A stretch of DNA of 15,240 nucleotides from an uncultured Oscillospiraceae bacterium (GCA_900552925.1 USBH01000008.1:1-15240); one strand, 5' to 3'. Shown: positions 1 to 6,457, counted from the stretch's first letter. Notes: generated from the letters alone by a model not told the origin. Made by a program: numbers and translations.

Positions 1-49
1 ATCTACACCGTCTAATTCGTCGGCAGCGTCAGATGTGTATAAGAGACAG
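1..49 (+). other. Nextera i5-side sequencing adapter (artefact)
   Basis: Positions 1-8 match the end of the P5 arm and 9-16 (cgtctaat) sit where an 8-nt i5 index belongs. Positions 17-49 match the Nextera read-1 adapter, ending with the Tn5 mosaic end agatgtgtataagagacag. Genomic sequence starts at about 50. Any reading frame beginning here, for example one starting MCIRDR at 33, is translated adapter. Confidence 0.97.
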
Positions 50-107
50 GCCGCCCGCAGGCAGCCCTTTTCCGTCTTATTTGTCCGCTTTTTCCGGATC
101 GGCGCAC

Positions 108-314
108 TCAGGGACGCTTGCGTCTCGAATGCTTGCCCTTTCTGCTCTGGATCACAAGCCAGACGACCAGCGCGACGACCGCAAGCCCCGAAATGACGAC
201 GATTGCAATCATCAGGCCGAACTGACGCGGATCGCCGGTCGGCATCATCGGCGCAAAGCCGCAGAGCATCCATGCCGACAGAACACCCATCAGCAGCATA
301 CAAACCTTTTTCAT
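108..314 (-). CDS. small secreted or membrane-anchored protein, sortase-signal-like
   Basis: A 68-residue protein. Residues 1-20 look like a signal peptide (MKK start, hydrophobic core, CGFA). A short PMMPTGDPRQ segment follows, then one hydrophobic helix (about 34-56) and a basic tail rich in K and R. The layout of a PTGD motif, a helix and positive charges resembles a sortase sorting signal, but the canonical LPxTG leucine is absent and almost no exported domain lies between the two hydrophobic parts. A ribosome site AAAGAGGTG lies about 10 nt before the ATG. It is the last visible gene of the LCP unit, 27 nt after the PH-domain gene. The family was not recognised. The alternative is simply a two-helix small membrane protein. 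Confidence 0.65.
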   Translation of the reverse strand: MKKVCMLLMGVLSAWMLCGFAPMMPTGDPRQFGLMIAIVVISGLAVVALVVWLVIQSRKGKHSRRKRP

Positions 315-341
315 CCCGACACAACACCTCTTTCCAAATAC

Positions 342-740
342 TCACAATACGGGATCTTCGTCCGGCTCTTCCCCGCCGGGGCCGAAGAATTCCCTGCCGA
401 TAATGCTGCGCTCCTCCCGCGCCTTTTCCACCAGGCGGGAAAGATTATTCTTCACGCGGATGGAGTCCTTGATGTTGCGCAGCGTCACAACGCGCTGCGC
501 ATCGCCCTTGCAGGTCAGCGTGATCGTGCCCGTCCCGCAGATCTTCTGCCCGAGCGAGCGCGTCAGGCAGATGTCCGTCACGCGGTAGAGCAGAAGCTCG
601 TCGTAATGCGTGTTCAGCAACCCCTTCTGGCTGTAGAACCGGTCCTCCGTCAGCGAATACTTCGTGAAGGAGAACGGGAACCAGAGCCAGTGCTTGCGCC
701 CTTCCCAAAGGATCTTGTCTTCTGTGAACTCGGCTGCCAT
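342..740 (-). CDS. bacterial PH-domain protein (YdbS/bPH2-like)
   Basis: A 132-residue protein without a membrane helix. Residues 6-110 read as one bacterial PH-like domain of the bPH_2 kind: an opening LWEGRKHW strand, a YSLTEDRFYSQKGLL turn, then the family-like VTDICLTRSLGQ and GTGTITLTCKGD strands, ending with a helix (residues about 90-110). The tail is acidic (EEPDEDPVL). Such domains are often found in envelope or membrane-associated proteins, but their ligands are mostly unknown, so no specific function is assigned. The start is well supported by AGAGGAGG about 6 nt upstream. It lies 33 nt downstream of the nucleotidyltransferase gene and 27 nt before the small membrane protein gene, so co-transcription is likely. 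Confidence 0.85.
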   Translation of the reverse strand: MAAEFTEDKILWEGRKHWLWFPFSFTKYSLTEDRFYSQKGLLNTHYDELLLYRVTDICLTRSLGQKICGTGTITLTCKGDAQRVVTLRNIKDSIRVKNNLSRLVEKAREERSIIGREFFGPGGEEPDEDPVL

Positions 741-773
741 CTGTCTGCCTCCTCTGATCTTTATTTTTCCGGA

Positions 774-1694
774 TTACTTCCAGAGCGGATCCGGATACAC
801 GCCGGATTCCATCATGTCGGCCAGCGCCCGCATGACGACCGGCTTATCTTCCTTGTAGGTCACGCCGTACCACTTGTCGCCGGACTTGAGCACGCGTACA
901 TCGGCCTTGCCGGCGCGGATCTGGTCGTTGACGACAAACGGCAGGAAATACTCGGCCTTGAGCGGGTTCTTCGGCACATCGTTTTCGAGGAACGCCGTGA
1001 AGCCCCGCTGCAGGTCCTCCACAAAATCCGGCGTAAAGCCCCACAGGTTCATGGATACCGTCGCGTCCTCCGCCAGCGCATGCCACGTCCGGCCGTTGTC
1101 CTCCGTGTAAGCCGGTCCGTCCGCACGCCGCTCAATATGCGTGCGCTCCACGATCGTGTCGAGCACGCCGTCCTTTTCCACGCAGACGCCGCGCGCCACA
1201 TGGCCGTTTTCAGTCAGCGTATTGCAGAGATGGTAGCCGACCATCGCCCAGTGTGCCTTTCCGTCCGCGCTTTCTGCGTTCTGCAGGAATTCGCCGATCT
1301 TCGCAAACGCCTCGGCGCCGTAAAAATCATCGGCATTGATGACCGCAAACGGCGCGTCGATGTGCGCCCGGGCCGCCAGCACCGCATGGCCCGTTCCCCA
1401 CGGCTTCACGCGCCCCTCCGGGACCGCAAAGCCCTTCGGCAGGTCCGTGAGCTTTTGGAACGCATATTCAACCGGCATGTACTTTGCAACGCGGTCGCCC
1501 ACGACCGCGCGGAAATCCGCGTAAAGCTCCTCCTTGATGATAAAGACCACCTTGGAAAAGCCGGCGCGCAGCGCGTCGAACACGGAAAAATCCATGATGA
1601 TCTCGCCGTTTTTGCCGACGGGATCGATCTGCTTCAGGCCGCCGTACCGGCTGCCCATGCCGGCCGCCATAACGACCAGAATCGGTTTCTGCAT
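774..1694 (-). CDS. NDP-sugar-type nucleotidyltransferase
   Basis: A 306-residue cytoplasmic enzyme of the sugar-nucleotidyltransferase fold (PF00483-like). The N-terminus carries the nucleotide-binding signature AAGMGSRYGGLKQ (about residues 10-22). The central NADDFYG is the metal/substrate acidic motif, and PWGTGHAVLAA resembles the base-recognition loop. Members join a sugar phosphate to an NTP and release pyrophosphate. The sugar cannot be read from sequence. I chose the ATG at 1694 because GAGGGGG lies 8 nt upstream; a TTG directly before it would also be in frame. It lies 24 nt after the LCP gene and 33 nt before the PH-domain gene. The LCP neighbour and upstream GtrA suggest it activates a sugar for a wall polymer (inference). 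Confidence 0.9.
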   Translation of the reverse strand: MQKPILVVMAAGMGSRYGGLKQIDPVGKNGEIIMDFSVFDALRAGFSKVVFIIKEELYADFRAVVGDRVAKYMPVEYAFQKLTDLPKGFAVPEGRVKPWGTGHAVLAARAHIDAPFAVINADDFYGAEAFAKIGEFLQNAESADGKAHWAMVGYHLCNTLTENGHVARGVCVEKDGVLDTIVERTHIERRADGPAYTEDNGRTWHALAEDATVSMNLWGFTPDFVEDLQRGFTAFLENDVPKNPLKAEYFLPFVVNDQIRAGKADVRVLKSGDKWYGVTYKEDKPVVMRALADMMESGVYPDPLWK

Positions 1695-1718
1695 CAAAAT
1701 AACCCCCTCATTGTTCCG

Positions 1719-2813
1719 TTACGCAACGTACCGGTCTTCGTAGATAAACTGACGGATATGCGCGCCGGCCTGCTCGACGTCGTAGAACCACATCCAGCCG
1801 CCGCCCTCGCCGTAGCCGGATTCGTAGCCCTCTTCATCGCTCGGGATCGAGAGCCGCTCGATCTCAAAGCCGTTCACAACGATCGGCGCAAAGCCGAGGA
1901 TGTCGCTGACGGACAGAGACGTCTCGCACAGCGGCGCCAGCTTGCTGATCAGGCCGGGATATTCAAGCGGCGAAAGCGAGCTGAGCTTGCCGAGCAGCGC
2001 CGACAGGACCTCCTGCTGACGTTCAACACGCTCGTTGTCGTTTCCGATATTGCGGATGCGGCCGTATGCAACCGCCTGATTGCCGTCCAGGTGCGCAAGA
2101 CCTGCTTCGCCGGTATACGGCTCCGCCGGTCCGGACAGCGACTCCGGACTCTCTGCCGCCAAACCAGCCAAGTTGGTGTTGAGCTCCGCAATTTCACCCT
2201 CGGTCACTTCAATGTCCACGCCGCCGAAGGCGTCGACAATCTCCGCCATCGCCGCGAAGTTGACTGTCACATAATCCTCGATATCCAGGCCGAAATTCTG
2301 GTTGATCGTCTTGATCGCAAGCTCCGGGCCGCCGTAGGCGTACGCATGGTTCAGCTTGTCGTACCCCGTGTCGTAGCCGCATTCCTCACCGATGTAAACG
2401 CGCACGTCGCGCAAAATCGAAGTCAGCTTGATCTTGTTGTGCACATTGTCGATCGACAGCACCATGATCGCGTCGCTGCGGCCGGTAAACGTCCCCGCGT
2501 CCGAGCGGGAATCCACGCCGAACAGCGCGATATTCGTGATGCCCTCGGCCTCTTCCGTCTGCGCCTGCGCCTCCTCCGTGATGCCGAGCTCCGTCTTATC
2601 CTGTGTGATCGTCGTCGTTTTCAGTCCGCCGAGCATAAAGGTGGAGGCGTAAACGAGAACGCCGCCGACCAGAATGAACAGCGTGAACAGGAAGCCGAGA
2701 AAGATTTTCAATCCCGTTCTTTTTTTCTTCTTTTGATTTCTGCGCACGGCGCGCTTTGAGGAATAGCTTGAAATGTCCTCAAAGTTATCGCGGCGCTGCC
2801 TTCCCTTAGCCAT
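1719..2813 (-). CDS. LCP family (LytR-CpsA-Psr) cell-wall polymer ligase
   Basis: A 364-residue membrane protein. It has a basic cytoplasmic N-terminus (residues 1-33, with KKKKR), one transmembrane helix (about 34-60), a linker, then the extracellular LCP domain. LCP landmarks are NIALFGVDSR (about 95-103), GRSDAIMVLSID (111-122), SILRDVRVYI (132-141), DKLNHAYAYGG (152-162) and the arginine-rich AYGRIRN...ERVERQQEVL block. LCP enzymes transfer polyprenyl-linked glycopolymers such as teichoic acids or capsule onto peptidoglycan. The chosen ATG gives the usual LCP N-terminus; its ribosome site is weak (GGGTGTG or GGGAGC). The frame stays open upstream to 2948 without a plausible start. It is the first gene of a four-gene unit with its own promoter at 2978-3006. 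Confidence 0.92.
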   Translation of the reverse strand: MAKGRQRRDNFEDISSYSSKRAVRRNQKKKKRTGLKIFLGFLFTLFILVGGVLVYASTFMLGGLKTTTITQDKTELGITEEAQAQTEEAEGITNIALFGVDSRSDAGTFTGRSDAIMVLSIDNVHNKIKLTSILRDVRVYIGEECGYDTGYDKLNHAYAYGGPELAIKTINQNFGLDIEDYVTVNFAAMAEIVDAFGGVDIEVTEGEIAELNTNLAGLAAESPESLSGPAEPYTGEAGLAHLDGNQAVAYGRIRNIGNDNERVERQQEVLSALLGKLSSLSPLEYPGLISKLAPLCETSLSVSDILGFAPIVVNGFEIERLSIPSDEEGYESGYGEGGGWMWFYDVEQAGAHIRQFIYEDRYVA

Positions 2814-2971
2814 CGCACACACCCATGCTCCCGGTATTCCGGCAGGAGCAATCCTTTCTGAATGGTATCCGGCCGCCTGTGCGAAAACGGCGTCTGCCGC
2901 TTCCGGGGCAAGGTGCGCTGCAAAAAGCTGCACACGCGCCCCGCTCAACGGTTTGCGCGGCCGGTCTGATT

Positions 2972-3424
2972 TTATTTATTATAGTCCCGTTCAACCGATT
3001 CGTCAACGGCCCGTTTCTTACGAAAAACAATCAGTTTGCTTAAAACGTAATTTGCAATGATGACAATCACATTCGCCGCAAGCTTCACGACCTTGTCGTT
3101 GATGCGGAGCAGATCGACGCCGCCGTACATCAGCCCCATTTCCAGAACGCCGGAAAACAGCCGGCACGCATAGAAGCTCGCCGCTTCCAGACATACCGCG
3201 CGAAAGCCGTGCGCACGGCTTTCAAACACCCATTTCCGGTTGGTCACATACGCAAAGGTCACGGAGACGATCCAGGAAAGCACCGTCGCCGCCATATAGT
3301 AGATGTGGAACAAATCCACAAAAATCCAATAGGAAACGAAGCTGACCAGCGTCGTCAGACCGCCGAACACGATATACAGGATCAGTTCCCGATACCGGTT
3401 GTACAGTGCCTTCCACTTTTCCAA
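2972..3424 (-). CDS. GtrA family membrane protein
   Basis: A 150-residue protein with four hydrophobic helices (about residues 13-35, 42-62, 80-102, 108-130) and the GtrA-typical opening LILYIVFGGLTTLVSFVSYW plus FAYVTNRKWVFES between helices 2 and 3. The GtrA family (PF04138) is linked to moving or handling polyprenyl-phosphate-linked sugars in surface polysaccharide synthesis. The start is a TTG with GTGAGG about 8 nt upstream; the next in-frame ATG lies well inside the second helix, so the TTG is preferred. The gene begins 21 nt after trxB and is probably read from the trxB promoter. Its 3' end contains the LCP promoter, linking it positionally to the envelope genes downstream. Confidence 0.88.
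   Translation of the reverse strand: MEKWKALYNRYRELILYIVFGGLTTLVSFVSYWIFVDLFHIYYMAATVLSWIVSVTFAYVTNRKWVFESRAHGFRAVCLEAASFYACRLFSGVLEMGLMYGGVDLLRINDKVVKLAANVIVIIANYVLSKLIVFRKKRAVDESVERDYNK
2978..3006 (-). promoter_or_regulatory. sigma-A promoter of the LCP unit
   Basis: On the minus strand, TTGACG (3001-3006), a 17-nt spacer and a perfect TATAAT (2978-2983). It lies inside the last codons of gtrA, so the gtrA C-terminal codons double as the promoter. Transcription would start near 2971, giving a leader of about 158 nt before the LCP start. Confidence 0.8.
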
Positions 3425-3445
3425 AGCAGTCGCCTCACTTCCGTC

Positions 3446-4369
3446 TCAGGACAGGTAATCCTCCGCCGCGTACGCTGCGACGGCGCCGTCTGCCGCGGCC
3501 GTCACGATCTGGCGCAGCGGCTTTTTCCGGCAGTCGCCCGCCGCAAACACACCCGGCAGGTTGGTTTTCGTATCTTCTCCGGCCAGAAAGTAGCCGGCCG
3601 CGTCGAGCTCCACCGCGCCGCGCACGAATTCCGTCGCCGGCACATTGCCGACGGCGACGAACAGTCCGCTGAGCTCCAACTCCTTCACCGCCTGCGTCTT
3701 GACATTGCGCACGCGGACGCCGCAGACGCGGCCGTTTTCCAGAATCTCTTCGACAACGCTGTCCCAGAGGATCTCCACATTCGGCTTGTTCAGCTTCCCG
3801 ATGTAGCTTTTCGAGGCGCGCAGCGTATCCCGCCTGTGGATCAGATAAACCTTTTCACACAGGGAGGAGAGGAACACGGCGTCCGCCGCGGCCGTATCGC
3901 CGCCGCCGACAACCGCCACCGTCTTGCCGCGGTAAAACGCGCCGTCGCACGTCGCGCAGTAGGAAACACCCTTGCCGCGCAGCGCAGTCTCATTCGGCAG
4001 GCCGAGAAGGCGCGGCGCCGCGCCGGGCGCAAGGATCACGCTTTTTGCGCGCAGCGTCCCGTCCTTCGTGTCCAGCAGCTTGATTTCGCCCTCCACGCGC
4101 AGGGCCTTGACCTCCGCGTAATCCTGCTGCACACCGAACTGCTCGGCCTGCGCCTTCATATTCATCGCCAGGGTAAAGCCGTCGGTTATGCCGGGAAAGC
4201 CCGGGTAATTTTCAATTTCATTTGTGGTGGCCATCTGTCCGCCGGGCGAGAGCTTTTCAAGCACCAGCGTATCAAAGCCGGCACGGCCGCAGTACAGCGC
4301 CGCGGTAAGGCCGGCCGGGCCCGCACCGACGATAATGACGTCGTATATTTTATTCAGATCCGGTTTCAT
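3446..4369 (-). CDS. trxB: thioredoxin reductase (NADPH, FAD)
   Basis: A 307-residue flavoprotein of typical TrxB length. The FAD-binding motif GAGPAG is at residues 15-20 and the redox-active disulfide CATC at 138-141. A second Rossmann motif GGGDTAAAD follows, then IHRRDTLRAS (basic residues that usually select NADPH) and the C-terminal FAD motif VFAAGDC. It would reduce thioredoxin in the cytoplasm. The ATG at 4369 has AAAGGAAG about 9 nt upstream. Its promoter is at 4461-4489 and gtrA follows after 21 nt. Related ferredoxin- or NADH-dependent flavin oxidoreductases share this architecture, so the thioredoxin partner is inferred from the CATC and HRRD motifs rather than shown. Confidence 0.92.
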   Translation of the reverse strand: MKPDLNKIYDVIIVGAGPAGLTAALYCGRAGFDTLVLEKLSPGGQMATTNEIENYPGFPGITDGFTLAMNMKAQAEQFGVQQDYAEVKALRVEGEIKLLDTKDGTLRAKSVILAPGAAPRLLGLPNETALRGKGVSYCATCDGAFYRGKTVAVVGGGDTAAADAVFLSSLCEKVYLIHRRDTLRASKSYIGKLNKPNVEILWDSVVEEILENGRVCGVRVRNVKTQAVKELELSGLFVAVGNVPATEFVRGAVELDAAGYFLAGEDTKTNLPGVFAAGDCRKKPLRQIVTAAADGAVAAYAAEDYLS

Positions 4370-4460
4370 ACCACCGCTTCCTTTCTGCTGTGTATTTGCA
4401 TTGATATCGGTATTGATTTTAGCTTACCCTCTGCAAAACGGCAGATGCGTTGTTGGATTC

Positions 4461-4489
4461 AGTATAGCATATACGCGGCGATATGACAA
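4461..4489 (-). promoter_or_regulatory. sigma-A promoter of trxB
   Basis: On the minus strand, TTGTCA (4484-4489), a 17-nt spacer and TATACT (4461-4466). The predicted start near 4454 gives a leader of about 85 nt before trxB. Confidence 0.65.
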
Positions 4490-4654
4490 TTCCTTTCTTT
4501 GTGCGGAATACGGAAACCCATGCGGCGCCCGCGAAAAAGACCCGCTGCATCAGAACAACGCCTTTCTCTAGTAATAATTTTACGGACGCATAATCGTACG
4601 GGCCCGGAAACCGCCTTCCTTTTCCAAATCCCGCAGATTCCAGACTCCGCAGAC

Positions 4655-4689
4655 AAAAAAAGAAACTCTCCCGTTTCCGGAAGAGTCTC
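4655..4689 (-). terminator. intrinsic terminator of the unexplained minus-strand unit
   Basis: A 12-bp stem with two mismatches (4662-4673 with 4678-4689), loop tttc, followed on the minus strand by seven T (complement of 4655-4661). There is no T run on the plus-strand side, so it works leftward. The only minus-strand sequence feeding into it is the gene-poor stretch 4690-5990. Confidence 0.8.
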
Positions 4690-5371
4690 TTCTGTGTGTT
4701 ATATTAAGGTGAGATAAATGCGTTTGTAGCTTTGTGTTTCAATTACTTCTGCATTGGTCTGCCCTCTGCTGAAACTCAAATCGTTGGGTTACCTTGCTTC
4801 TTCTATTTTAAAAGCCCTGACTTGCTTTTAAAACCGAACAGGATCTTCACGGCTTTCACCTTGTTCCGGTTCTCCGAAACATCTTACCTGTACACCGCAA
4901 ACAACTCCAAACAAAACTTATTTTTCTCTTGTCTTAATGCTTACGCACATTGTTATTGTATATTAAATTTTGCTTTGAATCGCTTTATATCTACGACTTT
5001 GGGATTTTTCTGGCCAATCGCGTTTTACGTTTGAGATCTGAAATCTCCCGGCTTTCCAAAAGCCTGAAATATTGCGTGTGCAGATGTCCGAAAGTCCGTC
5101 TTTGCTGTGCCGCCTTCCTTATCTTCTGTTCTTTGACAGATCGGAAGCCACAGCCGATACCTCACAATTCGATTTGTCTGCCCTGATCTTCCCATCAGAG
5201 AAAACCTGCTGAATCTTTTCCAGTATCTGTTCTATCCGTTTGATCTAAATATCCGGTTCTTCCTCCTGCGCCGTCTTTTCGACATTTACCAGTTATCGGA
5301 ACCCAGCATTCCGGATTTTACAGACTTGGAATCTCTTCCGCACAGTTTCACAGACCGTTTTTTCTTTGCTA

Positions 5372-5408
5372 TATATTATCCGAGGCACAATGTGCCGCGG
5401 ATAATATA
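5372..5408. repeat. 37-nt near-perfect palindrome
   Basis: Two 18-nt arms around a single central base (5390), with one mismatch (5383 against 5397). The core is GGCACA/TGTGCC and the outer arms read TATATTATCCG. It lacks a T run, so it is not a terminator. It could be a palindromic repeat element of REP or MITE type, a dimer-binding site, or an RNA hairpin in the unit it lies in. Confidence 0.85.
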
Positions 5409-5785
5409 CTGCTGTGTTTCGCTAACCATTGGCCCCACCAACTTTCTTTGTAATATTTGCCTTTCGGCTCCCACAGCTTTCTTTCATACTCCGCGTCGCT
5501 CGATTTGAATCACTCATAATCTCCGCCCCAAATTGTTTTCCTTTGCTTCATTTCCCGCCTGCGTTTCCTGCTTTTCGCTTTTGCCTCTTGACCTGCGTTT
5601 GCAGATCTTTGGTTTTTCGCTTTTGCTTTGATCCCTTTTTCGGGAACGTTTCCGCTTCGAACGAAGAAATAAAACATTGGGCTTGACGCCGGATGCCTTC
5701 TTCCGATCCGGTTCTCATTACGCTTCGTTGCCGAACGACCAATCGGATCTCTGAAAAAGTAAAGCTGCGTTTCCAAGAGTACCAA
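5409..5785 (-). pseudogene. possible decayed gene fragment with internal TGA
   Basis: On the minus strand one frame stays coding-like for about 125 codons. A lysine- and arginine-rich part (KAKAKNQRSANAGQEAKAK, then RKRRREMKQRK) is followed by IWGGDYE, a TGA at 5510-5512, then the tryptophan- and tyrosine-rich stretch YERKLWEPKGKYYKESWW continuing to the palindrome at 5408. If the TGA were once TGG (Trp), the frame would be continuous. The only start at the upstream end is a TTG with no ribosome-site spacing, although the frame is open further upstream into the heptamer repeat. The protein family was not recognised. Chance openness in a lysine-rich frame remains possible. Confidence 0.3.
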
Positions 5786-5809
5786 CCTCTTGCACCTTTT
5801 CGCCCTCAG

Positions 5810-5869
5810 AATCTTGAATCTTGAATCTTGAATCTTGAATCTTGAATCTTGAATCTTGAATCTTGAATC
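5810..5869. repeat. tandem heptamer repeat, AATCTTG x 8.6
   Basis: Eight exact copies of AATCTTG plus a partial AATC, without a single variant base. It is flanked by the inverted pair CAGAATC (5807-5813) and GATTCTG (5870-5876). On the minus strand the unit is free of stop codons in all three frames (21-nt cycle reading DSRFKIQ), whereas on the plus strand it contains TGA. It sits about 120-180 nt downstream of the promoter at 5995-6023. Because seven is not a multiple of three, copy-number change shifts any frame through it. Confidence 0.97.
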
Positions 5870-5905
5870 GATTCTGCGTGCCGGAACCTATTCGATCTGC
5901 TTTTT

Positions 5906-5950
5906 GAAACTTTTTTGAGTTTCCGCTTGAGAAAGATTTTTTGATCTTTC
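5906..5950 (-). other. two adjacent hairpins with identical CAAAAA loops
   Basis: On the minus strand GAAAGAT-CAAAAA-ATCTTTC (5931-5950, 7-bp stem) and GAAACT-CAAAAA-AGTTTC (5906-5923, 6-bp stem) are separated by 7 nt. Both lie in the first 85 nt of the predicted transcript. They could be RNA structure; the A-rich composition makes chance possible. Confidence 0.55.
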
Positions 5951-5994
5951 CGATCTACTTCGCGTCCCTGGAGGCTTTCCTCTTGTTCACCTAT

Positions 5995-6023
5995 ATAATA
6001 GCACGCAGGTTTCACTTTGTCAA
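5995..6023 (-). promoter_or_regulatory. strong sigma-A promoter, minus strand
   Basis: TTGACA (6018-6023), a 17-nt spacer and TATTAT (5995-6000) followed by ATAG. Six of six and five of six consensus bases make it one of the best promoters in the window, though no intact gene follows it. Predicted start near 5988. Confidence 0.85.
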
Positions 6024-6380
6024 CAGTTATTTTTCACTTTTTGAAAATAATTAGTGACATATATCACAACGCGTTCTTGTGCAAAAAGCTAAAATCCCTG
6101 CCGGTCCCCCGCCAAGCGCGCCGGATTCGCGCGCGCCATCTTAACAGGCCGGACAAAACCGCGCCAAGCCCCAAAGCTGCAAAATCCGCGACGGCGCATA
6201 AAGCGGTGCACGCCGCCGCGCTCCGGCGGGCCGCTATGAACCGGAGAAACCCCTACCATTGCAAAAAACGCGACGCGCCGCAGGCGGCTTTCGCCCGGCT
6301 GTGCATACTTCCCGCACACGATTCATATTCTTAATTCACATATTGTTTTCAAACAGGGCGCAACCTTTTGGGAAAACGCC
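6024..6380. other. intergenic region without a supported gene
   Basis: Composition changes from AT-rich (6024-6080) to GC-rich (6090-6300) and back. Frames of 105 codons (plus, 6017-6334) and 76 codons (minus, 6089-6319) exist, but the first runs through the promoter at 5995-6023 and neither has a ribosome site or a recognisable domain. The GC-rich part contains no clear terminator or RNA. It could be a dispersed intergenic repeat, which cannot be judged from one window. Confidence 0.5.
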
Positions 6381-6394
6381 TTGACTTTGCGCCC
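6356..6394. promoter_or_regulatory. inverted repeat overlapping the DUF1292 promoter
   Basis: A perfect 8-nt inverted repeat, GGGCGCAA (6356-6363) and TTGCGCCC (6387-6394), with 23 nt between the arms. The second arm lies in the spacer of the 6381-6409 promoter and the -35 box lies between the arms, as expected for an operator. Arm length alone does not exclude chance. Confidence 0.4.
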
Positions 6395-6409
6395 GGTTCA
6401 CGATACAAT
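6381..6409 (+). promoter_or_regulatory. sigma-A promoter of the DUF1292 gene
   Basis: TTGACT (6381-6386), a 17-nt spacer and TACAAT (6404-6409). Predicted start near 6416, giving a leader of about 42 nt with the AGAAAGGA ribosome site. Confidence 0.8.
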
Positions 6410-6457
6410 AGGGGTGCGGAGATGATCCGCCCGAATTCAGAAAGGACGGTTTGAACC

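Larger units (their letters stand above)
4655..5988 (-). other. gene-poor transcription unit: long RNA or decayed gene
   Basis: About 1.33 kb bounded by a near-consensus promoter and an intrinsic terminator on the same strand. It is visibly AT-richer than its neighbours (60-nt rows as low as about 27 percent GC) and holds no credible intact gene. Frames that are open on the minus strand are short and broken: a lysine-rich frame from the heptamer repeat to 5510, a tryptophan-rich continuation after a TGA, and a short frame ending at 4699, 10 nt before the terminator stem. Several short perfect hairpins occur along the same strand (5931-5950, 5906-5923, 5296-5312, 5050-5064, 5033-5047) plus a large palindrome at 5372-5408. 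I did not recognise a known RNA family. The reading is split between a structured non-coding RNA and a pseudogene remnant. Confidence 0.5.

Noticed and set aside
33..2759. 908-codon plus-strand open frame
   Set aside because: It begins in adapter sequence and runs antisense through four well-supported minus-strand genes (LCP, nucleotidyltransferase, PH protein, small protein). It is arginine/histidine-rich with no domain, a typical GC-rich shadow.
3209..4486. 425-codon plus-strand open frame
   Set aside because: Antisense to trxB and gtrA, no ribosome site and no recognisable domain.
4732..5034. 100-codon plus-strand frame rich in Phe, Leu and Tyr
   Set aside because: Lies opposite the predicted minus-strand transcript in AT-rich sequence, has no ribosome site and no domain.
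5138..5147. AGATCGGAAG, resembling the start of a TruSeq adapter
   Set aside because: Only ten bases match and the following bases (ccacagcc) differ from the adapter; sequence continues normally on both sides.
5810..5869. CRISPR-like array
   Set aside because: The repeats are 7 nt, directly abutting and without spacers; this is a simple tandem repeat.
6089..6319. 76-codon minus-strand frame
   Set aside because: Starts with GTG without a ribosome site and shows no domain. It might belong to a dispersed intergenic repeat, which one window cannot show.
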